From: Myxococcus stipitatus DSM 14675
GTDB lineage: Bacteria; Myxococcota; Myxococcia; Myxococcales; Myxococcaceae
Assembly (NCBI RefSeq): GCF_000331735.1
Contig: NC_020126.1
Span: 868,001-932,000, forward strand
Direction of reading: 5' to 3'
Length of the DNA: 64,000 nucleotides
The notes under the pieces were generated by a model, which was not told the DNA's origin, made no database searches, and worked only from the letters and a program-made list of their open reading frames with translations. How positions within the stretch are numbered: position 1 is the first letter of the stretch; the number at the start of each line of letters is the position of its first letter. Made by a program: the position numbers and the translations under genes. Below, one piece after another: positions 24,887-33,504 of the stretch.

Positions 24887-25111
24887 TCAGTGCTCCCGAG
24901 GCCACTCGCCCATGAGCGCGTCCTGTTCCTCCTTGGGGTTGGACGTCCATTCGAAGTCCTCGGGGACATGGCCGCCGCCGTGCTGGCGCTCGCCATCCCA
25001 GCTCACCTGTCCCATGAGAAAGCGCTCATCGGGCTCTTCCGTCACTTCGCCTCGGTTGGCGGGGACGGTGAAGGGGGTGTCCAAGGGTTTGTCGGGGATG
25101 ATGACGGCCAT
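24887..25111 (-). CDS. Small hypothetical protein (74 aa)
   Basis: A 74-residue acidic, hydrophilic protein rich in Asp, Glu, Pro and His. A GGAGG lies seven bases before ATG 25111, which supports it as a real gene despite its size. It begins MAVIIPDKPLDTPFTVP; there are no cysteines, membrane segments or known motifs. It lies 45 bases upstream of the gene at 24077-24841 on the same strand and may lead that operon. Function unknown. Confidence 0.55.
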   Translation of the reverse strand: MAVIIPDKPLDTPFTVPANRGEVTEEPDERFLMGQVSWDGERQHGGGHVPEDFEWTSNPKEEQDALMGEWPREH

Positions 25112-25303
25112 GGCGCGACCTCCGCGAGAGGCGCGTCCCGGCGTGCCTCACCGGATGTCCGTTGGCGCACGTGCCCGCGTGGGCCTCCCGTTCAACGTGG
25201 AACCTGGGCAGGCGGCGTCCCGCGCGGGAGCGGTGGGAAGCGGGCGGACGGGGGCACGGCCGTCTTCCGTTTCCCCGTCTTCGCACCTAGTCTCGGACGC
25301 CTG

Positions 25304-25972
25304 ATGTCTGAGTCCTCGCCAGAGACGTTGAAGACCGCGGTGCAGGCCCTCTCCCGCGTGCACGCGGTGGAGGGCCCGCCGGGTGAGAACGGACTGCGCA
25401 CCGTCTGGCACATGGGCACGGATGGCGCGGAGCTGATGTCCCAGGTGGACGCCGAAGGCCGGGTGCGGCGCCAGGAATTGACGCTGCTGGAGGACCACTA
25501 CATGTGGGCCAGCGGCGAGGGCGTGCGCACCGGCCGCGTGGAGTCCGACGGCGAGCGCGCCCGGCCCGCGGCCTCCGTGGTGAAGGAGGACCCGCAGCTG
25601 GTCCCGCACCGGCTGGTGCGGGCGGCGCAAGCCCTGGGCACGTACACGGGACAGGACCGCTACATCCTCCACATGCAGCGCGTGCTGGCGCTGGCCCGCG
25701 AGGGCCTGGAGATGGCGGGCGCGGGAGTCATCGCGCGCGACACGCACCGTCCCCCGTCCGAGCCCACGCTGCCCTCGCTCGAGACGACGGCGCCCACGAC
25801 GCCTTCCGTGGTGGAGCCCGTCGAGGCGCCCCTGCCCCAGTACCAGTACGGCAAGCCTCACCCGGAGGAGGTGACGCCTCCGGTGTCGCGCGGCTCCGAG
25901 GGACTGGTGATGCTCGCCGTGTTCGGCGTGGGCGTGGTGGTGGGCCTCCTCCTGCTCATCTGGCTGCTCTGA
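25304..25972 (+). CDS. Tail-anchored hypothetical membrane protein
   Basis: 222 residues: a cytoplasmic N-terminal domain of about 130 residues (beta-rich, then the helical LVRAAQALGTYTGQDRYILHMQRVLAL), a Pro/Thr/Glu-rich linker (about 140-195) and one C-terminal membrane helix (LVMLAVFGVGVVVGLLLLIW) ending three residues from the stop. This is a tail-anchor arrangement. ATG 25304 is the first Met of the domain; the long frame upstream is antisense shadow. Its last 115 bases overlap the 3' end of the convergent gene 25858-26916. Function not recognised. Confidence 0.72.
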   Translation: MSESSPETLKTAVQALSRVHAVEGPPGENGLRTVWHMGTDGAELMSQVDAEGRVRRQELTLLEDHYMWASGEGVRTGRVESDGERARPAASVVKEDPQLVPHRLVRAAQALGTYTGQDRYILHMQRVLALAREGLEMAGAGVIARDTHRPPSEPTLPSLETTAPTTPSVVEPVEAPLPQYQYGKPHPEEVTPPVSRGSEGLVMLAVFGVGVVVGLLLLIWLL

Positions 25973-26916
25973 GCGGGAGCGACGTCCAGGCCCAGCAGCC
26001 GCAGCATGTCCAGGGTGGTGGGCACCGCGTCCTGGTCTCGCGGCAGGGCCAGGTTCGTGTTGCCGGCGATGGACTGCACCGGGTGCAGGTCCATGATGAG
26101 CAACGCCACCACGGCGGCCGCGGGCACCAGCTTGGGCATCCAGCGCGGCGCGGGGCGTGACACGTCCCAGCGCAGGCCCCGGACCAACAGCATGAGGCCC
26201 AGCACCACCAGCACGGAGGTGCACAGCCAGCGCACGTCACGCAGCGACGCCGCCGCCTCCATGCCGGAGACGACCCACTCCTGACGCTTCGCCACGGGCA
26301 CCTGGCCCAGGCGGGTGAGCATCAGCAGGAAGTGCCGGGCCTCCAGTGCACCCGCGGCCGCCACCGACGCCAGCGCCGCCGTCACGCCACTGGCCAGCAA
26401 CAGCCCCTGCGCCCGCCGGGGCCCGAAGATGGCGTCCTCACACGAGCGCCCGAAGCGCGCCAGGAGCAGCCCCAGGGACAGCCCCAACAGCAGCGCCGCG
26501 CTCGTCCACGCGCCCAGGAGCCGCGGCGCCATGGCCTCGCCCGTGCGCGCGGCGACCACCAGCGCCGTGTCCTGCGTGGACAGCCGCGTGAGCCCCGCCA
26601 TCGCGCGGCCCACCAGCACCTCCGTGCCCAGCAGCCCCACCATCCACGGCAGCGTGGCCATGCCCAGCATCACCGCCAGCGGCACGCGGCGACCCATGCC
26701 CGTGCCCGCGAGCGCCAACGCCAGCAGCGGCAGCTCCACCAGCAGCGCGATGGCCACCACCGCGGCGAACGGACCCGCCGCGTCCACCGTTCCCGCAAGC
26801 GCCTCCGGACCGTGCATCAGGGGTGCGAGTGTGAAGCACCACAAGAACACGGTGATGGGCACGGTGGAGGCCACCGACAGCCCTGGAGCGAAACGGAGTC
26901 GCAGAGGAACAAGCAT
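25858..26916 (-). CDS. Polytopic membrane protein of unknown function
   Basis: 352 residues with about seven hydrophobic helices (starting VASTVPITVFLWCFTLAP and ending LVPAAAVVALLIMDLHP), short loops and a hydrophilic C-terminal tail of about 70 residues. The tail is Thr/Pro/Ser-rich (RRRPTTTPTPNTASITSPSE). No transporter or enzyme signature is visible. The tail region overlaps the convergent gene's membrane-anchor codons by 115 bases, so its final ~38 residues may be simple read-through rather than selected sequence. ATG 26916 is the first Met before the first helix; the RBS is weak. Confidence 0.7.
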   Translation of the reverse strand: MLVPLRLRFAPGLSVASTVPITVFLWCFTLAPLMHGPEALAGTVDAAGPFAAVVAIALLVELPLLALALAGTGMGRRVPLAVMLGMATLPWMVGLLGTEVLVGRAMAGLTRLSTQDTALVVAARTGEAMAPRLLGAWTSAALLLGLSLGLLLARFGRSCEDAIFGPRRAQGLLLASGVTAALASVAAAGALEARHFLLMLTRLGQVPVAKRQEWVVSGMEAAASLRDVRWLCTSVLVVLGLMLLVRGLRWDVSRPAPRWMPKLVPAAAVVALLIMDLHPVQSIAGNTNLALPRDQDAVPTTLDMLRLLGLDVAPAQSSQMSRRRPTTTPTPNTASITSPSEPRDTGGVTSSG

Positions 26917-26954
26917 TCCACGACAGGCTAGTCTCTCCGGGTAATTCTTGGAAT

Positions 26955-27332
26955 TCAGACTGGGGGACGACCGACCAGCCAGTACACGACGCTGGAGAGC
27001 GTGCCGACGATGGGCGACACGAGCACACCCAGGAGGTAGAGCCTGGGACACCCACCTTCGGCGCAGCCGATTCGGCTGTAGGCGAGTGCTCCACCCAACA
27101 GCAGCGGGACGTGCATTCCCACCAGGAACACGCCCACGCCGCGCAGGACGAGTCCTCGGTACCAGGTGCGTGTCCACAACCGGAAGACGACCGGGAGCAG
27201 AACGAGCGTTCCGGTGGCCGCCGCGGCGAGCGTCGGTTGCCGGGCCGACACGGCCACGCACGCGAGGGCCGCGAGCGCGAGTGCGGGCACCAACAGCAAC
27301 GCGGTGAAGGACAGGGGCTCCCGAAGACGCAT
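26955..27332 (-). CDS. Small membrane protein (about four helices)
   Basis: About 125 residues, almost entirely hydrophobic: four predicted membrane helices (FTALLLVPALALAALACVAV; AAAATGTLVLLPVVF; LRGVGVFLVGMHVPLLLGG; LYLLGVLVSPIVGTLSSVVYW) with a cysteine pair (GCAEGGC) in one loop. The start is placed at the Met of MRLREPLSF (27332); a Met at 27374 is also in frame. It probably shares a transcript with the membrane protein gene 38 bases downstream. Function unknown. Confidence 0.65.
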   Translation of the reverse strand: MRLREPLSFTALLLVPALALAALACVAVSARQPTLAAAATGTLVLLPVVFRLWTRTWYRGLVLRGVGVFLVGMHVPLLLGGALAYSRIGCAEGGCPRLYLLGVLVSPIVGTLSSVVYWLVGRPPV

Positions 27333-27416
27333 GATGCGAGGAGGGACGCTCGCAGAGCCGCCCCGTCGAGGCAAGCGCGTGCCCGGACGGGGTTCTTCCG
27401 GAGACGTTTCACCCGA

Positions 27417-29186
27417 CTACGCCGCGACGGAACCTTCTCCCAGCAGACGTGTGTAGCGTCCACGCAACGCGAGCAGCTCCGCGTGCGTGCCCGCTTCCAC
27501 CACCCGGCCCTCCTCCACGACGGCAATCAGGTCCGCGTCGCGCACGGTGGACAGCCGGTGGGCAATCACCAGCACGGTGCGCCCGCGCATGAGGCTCTCC
27601 AGCCCCGCGCCCACCGCCGCCTCGCTGGCCGCGTCCAGCGCGCTGGTGGGCTCATCCAGCAGCAGCACGGACGGCTTGCACAGGAACGCGCGCGCCAGCG
27701 CCAGCCGCTGCCGCTGCCCGCCCGACAGCCGGCTGCCTCGCTCGCCCACGGACTCGTCCAACCCCTGGGGCAGCGAGCGCACGAAGTCCTCCGCGTGCGC
27801 CAGCGCGAGCGCCTCCCACAGCTCCGCGTCCGTGGCCTCCGGACGGCCCAGCCGCAGGTTGTGGCGCACCGTCCCGGAGAACAGCACGGGCTCTTGCGGC
27901 ACCCACGCGACCTGGGCGCGCACGCTTGACGGCTTGAGCGACGACAGCGGCTCGCCGTCCCACAGCACGCGGCCACCCGACGCGGGCAGGAAGCCCAGCA
28001 GCACGGAGAACAGCGTCGTCTTCCCCGCGCCCGAAGGGCCCACCACCGCCACGCGCTTGCCCGCGGGCACGACCAGGTCCACGCCGCGCAGCGCCTCGCG
28101 TCCGTCCTGATACGTGGCCTTGAGGCCCTCCAGCACCAGCGCCTGCGACAGCGGCCGCGCCGTGTCTCCGGTGTCGGGAGGCGAGGGCTCGTCCGCGATG
28201 GCGAACAGCCGCTCCGCCGCCGCCAGCCCCGTGAGCACCTGCGACAGCGTGCCGCTCAGCGACTTCACCGGCTGGTACAGCAGCATCGCCGCGGCCAGGA
28301 AGGACAGCAGCCGCCCGGCGAGCTCGGGGTCCGCGGACACGGCGCGCGCGCCCCAGGCCACCGCCATCGCCACGCCCGCGATGCCCATCAGCTCCACCGT
28401 GGGGCTCACCGCGCCGCGCAGGAACAGCGAGCGGCGCATCTCCCCCATATACTTGTCCGCCTCCGCGTCGAAGCTCTCGAGCGCCCGAGGCTGTCCGCCA
28501 AAGGCCTGCACCACGGGCAGGTTCTGCAACTGCTCGGCCGTCAGCGACGTCAGCGCGCCCAGGCTCTGCAGCGAGCGCGCGGCCACCTTCTTCAGGGAGC
28601 GGGCGAAGCGGTTGATGGGCAGGACGGTGACGGGCACCACGATGAACGTGAAGAGGAAGAGCTTCGCGTCGATGAGGAAGCACGTCGCCAGCAGGGCCAG
28701 CGCCTGCAGCCCGTCCTTCACGTACGAGGACAGCGCCTGCGTGATGGAGAACTCCACCAGCGGCACGTCCGACGTGAAGCGCGCGAGCAGCTCTCCGGAG
28801 TGGCGCCGCTCGAAGAACGCGGGGGGCTGGCCCAGCAGCCGTCCGTACAGGAAGCCGCGCAGGTCCGCCATGACGCGCTGGCCCAGCCGCTGCATGAGTC
28901 CGCCCTGGAGGAACTGGGCCAGGGCCTTGGTCAGCGCGAGCGCGACGACGACCAGCGGCAGCTTCCGCAGCAGCTCATCGCCCGGCAGCGACACGCCCGC
29001 CACGGTGACGGGCTGGTTCGTGAGCACCGCGCGCAGGAGCGGGCCCACCACCCAGGCATACGCGGAGGTGGCCGCCGCGGCGACCAGTGACGCGCCGACT
29101 CCCGCCGCGAGCAGCGGGCGGTAGGGGCGCAGGTAGCCGAGGAGCCGGCGATAGACTTGTGCGGAGGGACGAGGACGAGGAGCCAC
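27417..29186 (-). CDS. MsbA-type ABC exporter (fused permease and ATPase)
   Basis: About 589 residues: an N-terminal six-helix ABC type I exporter domain (about 15-310) and a C-terminal nucleotide-binding domain with Walker A GPSGAGKTT, Q-loop WVPQEP, signature LSGGQRQR, Walker B VLLLDEPTSALD and H-loop AHRLS. This build fits a homodimeric lipid, peptide or drug exporter of the MsbA/LmrA class; the substrate is unknown. A GTG at 29186 is the likeliest start (VAPRPRPSAQVYRRLL), because the frame further upstream is arginine-rich shadow sequence; its RBS is weak. It is divergent from the PD-(D/E)XK-like gene at 29345 across 158 bases. Confidence 0.9.
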   Translation of the reverse strand: MAPRPRPSAQVYRRLLGYLRPYRPLLAAGVGASLVAAAATSAYAWVVGPLLRAVLTNQPVTVAGVSLPGDELLRKLPLVVVALALTKALAQFLQGGLMQRLGQRVMADLRGFLYGRLLGQPPAFFERRHSGELLARFTSDVPLVEFSITQALSSYVKDGLQALALLATCFLIDAKLFLFTFIVVPVTVLPINRFARSLKKVAARSLQSLGALTSLTAEQLQNLPVVQAFGGQPRALESFDAEADKYMGEMRRSLFLRGAVSPTVELMGIAGVAMAVAWGARAVSADPELAGRLLSFLAAAMLLYQPVKSLSGTLSQVLTGLAAAERLFAIADEPSPPDTGDTARPLSQALVLEGLKATYQDGREALRGVDLVVPAGKRVAVVGPSGAGKTTLFSVLLGFLPASGGRVLWDGEPLSSLKPSSVRAQVAWVPQEPVLFSGTVRHNLRLGRPEATDAELWEALALAHAEDFVRSLPQGLDESVGERGSRLSGGQRQRLALARAFLCKPSVLLLDEPTSALDAASEAAVGAGLESLMRGRTVLVIAHRLSTVRDADLIAVVEEGRVVEAGTHAELLALRGRYTRLLGEGSVAA

Positions 29187-29344
29187 TGTTTGGCGGCGGA
29201 CTCTGTCACCGAGTCGCCGGCACGTCCAAGTCCAGAGGTGTGGGGCCCGCCGAGCCTTGCTGCTCGCCCTGCCACCGGCCGTGCGCGGCAAGCAGGCCGG
29301 TTCCGTTGCCCCCCTCCGTCGCTGCGGACAGGTTCAGGGGAGCC

Positions 29345-29785
29345 ATGGACACCAATAACGAAAAAGAGGTCCTTTTCAATCCGGGCTGTGAGCCGGTCGT
29401 TGAAGACGAGGAGCGCCGTCGGCTCCTGTGGCTCATGGCCGAGTACTTCCGCACCATCGGGTACACGGACATCAAGGCGCGGCTCCCGGGTTTCATGCCG
29501 CCCCCCATCCTGTCGGGCACCATCGAGGACCATCGGCCCGACTTCACCTGCCGCCAGTCGGACTCGGCACGCACGCCCATCATCCTCGAGATTGTCACTC
29601 CTGGCATGGTGGAGGAGCCCACCGCGGAGAACCGCTGGAGCCTGCTGGCCAGCGCCGCCAAGCTCTACAACGCGGAGCTGCACTTCGTGGTGCCCAAGTG
29701 GGCCGCCAATGGCCCCGTGGACCCCGCGCTCAAACGCCGGTTGGCCCGCATGGAGCTGACCGCCAACCGCGTGTGGACCGTCTAG
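29345..29785 (+). CDS. Small PD-(D/E)XK-like fold protein, active site incomplete
   Basis: 146 residues preceded by a good AGGGGAG RBS. The order of elements resembles the PD-(D/E)XK nuclease fold: an N-terminal helix (RRRLLWLMAEYFRTIGY), then HRPDFTC (Asp66), a strand IILEIV (Glu82), a helix (RWSLLASAAKLYNA) and a strand ELHFVVPK. The lysine of the (D/E)XK motif is replaced by valine (E-I-V), so catalysis is doubtful. This is a fold suggestion from pattern reading; the protein may be a DNA-binding or purely structural relative. It is a single gene, divergent from the ABC exporter and followed by a hairpin terminator. Confidence 0.6.
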   Translation: MDTNNEKEVLFNPGCEPVVEDEERRRLLWLMAEYFRTIGYTDIKARLPGFMPPPILSGTIEDHRPDFTCRQSDSARTPIILEIVTPGMVEEPTAENRWSLLASAAKLYNAELHFVVPKWAANGPVDPALKRRLARMELTANRVWTV

Positions 29786-29824
29786 GCCCCAGGGGCCTGC
29801 CTCACGCCTCCCCAAAGCCCTCGA

Positions 29825-29857
29825 GCCGCCCGGTGGCCTCCCAGGTCCCCGGGCGGC
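29825..29857 (+). terminator. Hairpin terminator after the 29345-29785 gene
   Basis: The arms at 29825-29833 and 29849-29857 pair over nine GC-rich bases with a 15-base loop, and the following bases include CTTCGTTCTT, a broken T tract. It lies 40 bases after the stop and just ahead of the dnaJ promoter, as expected for an intrinsic terminator. Confidence 0.55.
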
Positions 29858-29877
29858 CTTCGTTCTTCCCCCGCGGA

Positions 29878-29905
29878 TTGCTGGCGCGTTCCGCTGCGTT
29901 ATAGT
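29878..29905 (+). promoter_or_regulatory. Sigma-70-like promoter for dnaJ
   Basis: TTGCTG (29878-29883) and TATAGT (29900-29905) are separated by 16 bases; the -10 matches the consensus at five of six positions and the -35 at four. It predicts a transcription start near 29912 and a ~50-base leader to the ATG at 29962. No CIRCE-type inverted repeat is visible, so heat control, if any, would go through the sigma factor. Confidence 0.45.
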
Positions 29906-29961
29906 GACTCAGAGTTTTTGTCTGCGTCAAAAAGTCCAGCAATTTCCAGGGGTTGAAGCGA

Positions 29962-31089
29962 ATGCCAGCGGCGGCGGGTCAGAAGCGCGACTACTACGAG
30001 ATTTTGGGGGTCACCAAGACCGTCTCCGCGCAGGAGCTCAAGAGCGCGTTTCGCAAGGTGGCGCTGCAGTACCACCCGGACCGGAACCCGGGGAACAACG
30101 AGGCGGAGGAGAAGTTCAAGGAAGCCTCGGAAGCCTACGAAGTGCTGAGCGACCCTGACCGGCGGGCGAAGTACGACCGCTTCGGGCACGCGGGTAATCC
30201 GTTCGATGGGTTTGGTGGCGCCGGGGGCGGGTTCCAGGGCGTCAACATCAACGACATCTTCGGCGAGATTTTCGGCGACATCTTCGGCGGTGGCCGAGGG
30301 GGACGCCGCACCAGCTCGCGCGGCGCGGACCTGCGCTACAACCTGGAGATCACCTTCGAGGAAGCCGCCTTCGGCAGCCGTCCCAAGGTGACGATTCCCC
30401 GGCCCAAGAAGTGCGAGACGTGCAGCGGCTCCGGCAGCAAGAGCGGCGCGGGTCCTCGGGCGTGCGGCACGTGCGGCGGCAGCGGTGAGCTGCGCTACAC
30501 GCAGGGCTTCTTCGCGGTGTCGCGGCCCTGTGGGGATTGCAGTGGCTCCGGCTCCGTGGTTCCGGACCCGTGCACCCGCTGCAAGGGCTCCGGGAAGACG
30601 CCGTCGGAGGAGGTCATCGAGGTGGCCATCCCCGGAGGCGTGGACAACGGCACGCGCGTGCGGCTGTCCGGCATGGGCGAGCCTGGAGACCGGGGCGGTC
30701 CTCCCGGAGACCTCTACGTCACCGTCATCGTCAAGGAGCACCCGCTCTTCCAGCGCGAGGAGTACGAGGTCTTCTGCGAGGTGCCCATCTCCTTCACGCA
30801 CGCGGCGCTGGGCGCGAAGATCGACGTCCCCACGCTCGACGGGAAGGTGAAGATGACCATCCCCCCGGGCACGCAGTCCGGGAAGGTGTTCCGCCTGAAG
30901 AGCAAGGGCATCCCCCACCTGCACAGCCAGCAGCGCGGAGACCAGCACGTGCGCGTGGTGGTGGAGACGCCCACGGAGCTGTCCTCCAAGCAGCGGGAGC
31001 TCCTGGAGAAGCTCGCGGAGCTGTCCGGCGAGGAGTCCCATCCTCAGTCCAAGAGCTTCTTCGCCAAGGTGAAGGAGCTGTTCGGTTGA
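29962..31089 (+). CDS. dnaJ: DnaJ-type Hsp40 co-chaperone with zinc finger
   Basis: 375 residues in the full type I arrangement: J domain (9-75) with an intact HPD at 38-40, a Gly/Phe-rich region (about 76-115), four CxxCxGxG zinc motifs (Cys151/154, 168/171, 190/193, 204/207) and the two C-terminal substrate-binding domains ([20 protein letters not shown]). It stimulates DnaK ATPase and delivers unfolded clients. ATG 29962 fits the family start, whereas an in-frame TTG at 29953 is poorer. It is not next to dnaK or grpE, so it may be one of several DnaJ paralogues in the genome; the symbol names the family type rather than a proven sole copy. Confidence 0.93.
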   Translation: MPAAAGQKRDYYEILGVTKTVSAQELKSAFRKVALQYHPDRNPGNNEAEEKFKEASEAYEVLSDPDRRAKYDRFGHAGNPFDGFGGAGGGFQGVNINDIFGEIFGDIFGGGRGGRRTSSRGADLRYNLEITFEEAAFGSRPKVTIPRPKKCETCSGSGSKSGAGPRACGTCGGSGELRYTQGFFAVSRPCGDCSGSGSVVPDPCTRCKGSGKTPSEEVIEVAIPGGVDNGTRVRLSGMGEPGDRGGPPGDLYVTVIVKEHPLFQREEYEVFCEVPISFTHAALGAKIDVPTLDGKVKMTIPPGTQSGKVFRLKSKGIPHLHSQQRGDQHVRVVVETPTELSSKQRELLEKLAELSGEESHPQSKSFFAKVKELFG

Positions 31090-31115
31090 AGCCGGGCTGA
31101 AGTCCCTGGCCGCCT

Positions 31116-31141
31116 GCCCGCTCCCACTCGGGGGGGCGGGC
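31116..31141 (+). terminator. GC-rich hairpin after dnaJ
   Basis: The arms at 31116-31125 and 31132-31141 pair over ten bases (one G-T pair) with a six-base loop, 27 bases after the dnaJ stop. There is no T tract afterwards, so it is a terminator-like hairpin rather than a textbook intrinsic terminator. Confidence 0.4.
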
Positions 31142-31341
31142 CCGGGGTGGCCAGGCGGTGGTCGTGGCCTGGAGACCACACGCGCGTGGTCCAGGCGCCA
31201 CGGTTGCGTGAGGTAGTGGACGTCTCTCCGGTGGTGAGGGGTCGGGCACGCGAGGTGCACTGGGGGTGGGGTTCCTCTCGGAATCTTCCCCTGCTCCGTT
31301 GTCGACGGAGGCGCGTCGCCGCTGCTATGCACCCCACTGCC

Positions 31342-33504
31342 ATGGAAGTCCTGCCCACCTTGCGCCGCTCGCTCCTCGTCGCGCTGGCCCTGCTGCTGAC
31401 CGCCTGTCCCCGTCCCTCGCGCATCCCCGCTGGAGGGACGACGGGGGAGGATGTCCCCACGGGTGACCCGTTCCCCAAGCGGCCCGCCGTGGAGGCCCGG
31501 AAGGACGCCTCCGCGGACGCGGCGCTCGCCGAGGCCCGGCGCACGGCCCAGTCCTCGCCCGACAAGAAGAAGGCCGCGGAGGCCTACCTGTCGGTGCGCA
31601 AGACGTACCCCGCCACGACGGCGGGCCAGGACGCCCTGTACCAGGCCGGTGTCCTCTTCTTCGAGTCGAGGGACTACGCCAACGCGCGCAAGTCCTTCAA
31701 CGAGCTGCTCTTCGAGAACCCCCTGTACGGCAAGGCCGACGACGCCAAGCGCAAGCTGGCGCTGGCCGCCATGGAAGTGGGGGCGTACCGCGACGCGTAC
31801 CAGACGCTGTCCAGCCTGGCCGAGCACGCCGAGGGCGCGGAGCGTGAGCAGCTCCTGCGCGACGCCGCGCGGGCCGCCGAGGGCGCGGGCCTGTATGGCC
31901 AGTCGCTGACGATGGCGGTGGAGGAGGCGGGCAAGGCGCGCACGGAGGCGGAGCGCGAGGCGGCGGTGGCTCGGGTGGAGGCGCTGGTGGAGGGGCGCGC
32001 GGACTTCGTGGACATCGCCCGCGTGGCGGAGGGGCTGCCCCCGTCCAACCCCGCGTGGCCGGTGCTCACCTTCAAGCTGGCGCGCGTCTACTACCACCTG
32101 CGGGAGTGGACGCGGCTGGAGGAGACGCTGAACCGCTTCCTCGCGGAGGCGCCCCAGAGTCCGTTCGCGCCCCAGGCGCGGGAGCTGCTGGCGCGGGCGA
32201 CGCGGCGGGTGGAGGCGAAGCCGAAGACGGTGGGGGTGCTGCTGCCCATGACGGGCCGCTACCAGCCCATCGGCGAGGCGGTGCTGCGCGGCATCCAGCT
32301 GGGGTTGGAGGGCAGCGACATCGAGCTGGTGGTGAAGGACACGCAGGGCGACGTCAACAAGACGGGCCAGGCGATGGAGCAGCTCGCGTTCGACGACGGC
32401 GCCATCGCGGTGCTGGGGCCGCTGCTCGGGGATGACTCCAAGCGCGCGGCGCTGGTGGCCGAGGAGCTCCAGGTTCCGCTGCTCACGATGACGCGCCAGG
32501 AGGGTGTCACGGAGCTGGGCTCGTACGTGTTCCGCAACATGCTGACGAACGCGGCGCAGGCGGACGCCATCGCGGACTACGCCATCAACGTGAAGGGCTA
32601 CAAGCGCTTCGCCCTGCTGTACCCGAACATCCCGTACGGCGTGGAGCTGGCGGACTCGTTCTGGGACCAGGTCGTGGAGCGCGGCGGCATGGTGCGCGGC
32701 GCGGAGCGCTACTCGCATGACCAGACGACCTTCACCACCGAGGCGAAGAAGCTGGTGGGCCGCTACTACCTGGAGGACCGCGGCGACTACGTGGAGGGCG
32801 TGCGCGACCTGCAGGGGGAGAACCTGGACGCGTTCCGCCGCCGCAAGGCGCTGGAGAAGGTGAAGAGCAACGTCGAGCCCATCGTCGACTTCGACGCCAT
32901 CTTCATGCCGGATGACTGGCGGCGGGTGAGCCTGGTGGCCCCGGCGCTGGCGGTGGAGGACATCGTCACCAACGCGTGTGACCCGCGCGACCTGGAGCGC
33001 ATCCGCAAGACGACGGGCAAGAAGGAGCTGAAGACGGTGACGCTCTTCGGCGCCAACCAGTGGAGCAGCCCGAAGGGGCGCTCGGGGTTGCCGGAGCTGA
33101 TTGAGCGCGGCGGCAAGTTCGTCACCTGCTCGGTGTACGTGGATGGCTTCTTCGTGGACTCGCAGCGGCCGGCCACGCGCAACTTCGTGCGCAAGTATCG
33201 CGAGTCGTACAAGCAGGAGACGGGCAAGGACCCGGGGCTGTTGGAGGCCATCGGCTACGACTCCGGGCGCATGCTGCGCCAGCTCGTGGACAAGAAGGAG
33301 GGGGCGCCTCGCACGCGCGCGCAGATGCGTGAGTCGCTGGCCAACCTGAAGGACTTCGATGGCGCCACGGGGCGCACCTCGTTCAACGAGAAGCGCGAGG
33401 CGGTGAAGCAGCTGTTCCTGCTCTCCATCGACAACAAGGGCGTCACCGAAATCAACGTGGACCAGGAGCGCGAGAAGGCCGCCACGGGAGGCTCCGGTTC
33501 ATGA
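31342..33504 (+). CDS. LpoA-like penicillin-binding-protein activator (TPR + type 1 periplasmic-binding fold) lipoprotein
   Basis: About 720 residues. A signal peptide ends in lipobox LLTAC. Residues ~45-280 are TPR-like helical repeats (AAEAYLSVRKTYPATTAGQDALYQAG; DYANARKSFNELL), followed by a type 1 periplasmic-binding fold starting KTVGVLLPMTGRYQPIGEAV. TPR plus this fold is the build of LpoA/LppC, the outer-membrane lipoprotein that activates the class A penicillin-binding protein PBP1A in Gammaproteobacteria; an amino-acid ABC receptor would lack the TPR part. In-frame ATGs lie at 31327 and 31342; neither has a good RBS. The stop overlaps the next start (ATGA at 33501), so it is coupled to the WD40 lipoprotein. 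Confidence 0.82.
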   Translation: MEVLPTLRRSLLVALALLLTACPRPSRIPAGGTTGEDVPTGDPFPKRPAVEARKDASADAALAEARRTAQSSPDKKKAAEAYLSVRKTYPATTAGQDALYQAGVLFFESRDYANARKSFNELLFENPLYGKADDAKRKLALAAMEVGAYRDAYQTLSSLAEHAEGAEREQLLRDAARAAEGAGLYGQSLTMAVEEAGKARTEAEREAAVARVEALVEGRADFVDIARVAEGLPPSNPAWPVLTFKLARVYYHLREWTRLEETLNRFLAEAPQSPFAPQARELLARATRRVEAKPKTVGVLLPMTGRYQPIGEAVLRGIQLGLEGSDIELVVKDTQGDVNKTGQAMEQLAFDDGAIAVLGPLLGDDSKRAALVAEELQVPLLTMTRQEGVTELGSYVFRNMLTNAAQADAIADYAINVKGYKRFALLYPNIPYGVELADSFWDQVVERGGMVRGAERYSHDQTTFTTEAKKLVGRYYLEDRGDYVEGVRDLQGENLDAFRRRKALEKVKSNVEPIVDFDAIFMPDDWRRVSLVAPALAVEDIVTNACDPRDLERIRKTTGKKELKTVTLFGANQWSSPKGRSGLPELIERGGKFVTCSVYVDGFFVDSQRPATRNFVRKYRESYKQETGKDPGLLEAIGYDSGRMLRQLVDKKEGAPRTRAQMRESLANLKDFDGATGRTSFNEKREAVKQLFLLSIDNKGVTEINVDQEREKAATGGSGS

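Noticed and set aside
25304-25972. Longer start for the tail-anchored protein back to 24497
   Set aside because: The upstream frame runs antisense through two other genes and has a Gly/Arg/His-rich shadow composition.
31342-33504. Branched-chain amino-acid ABC transporter binding protein
   Set aside because: The C-terminal fold is shared, but the N-terminal TPR-like half, the lipobox and the lack of neighbouring permease or ATPase genes fit an LpoA-like activator better.
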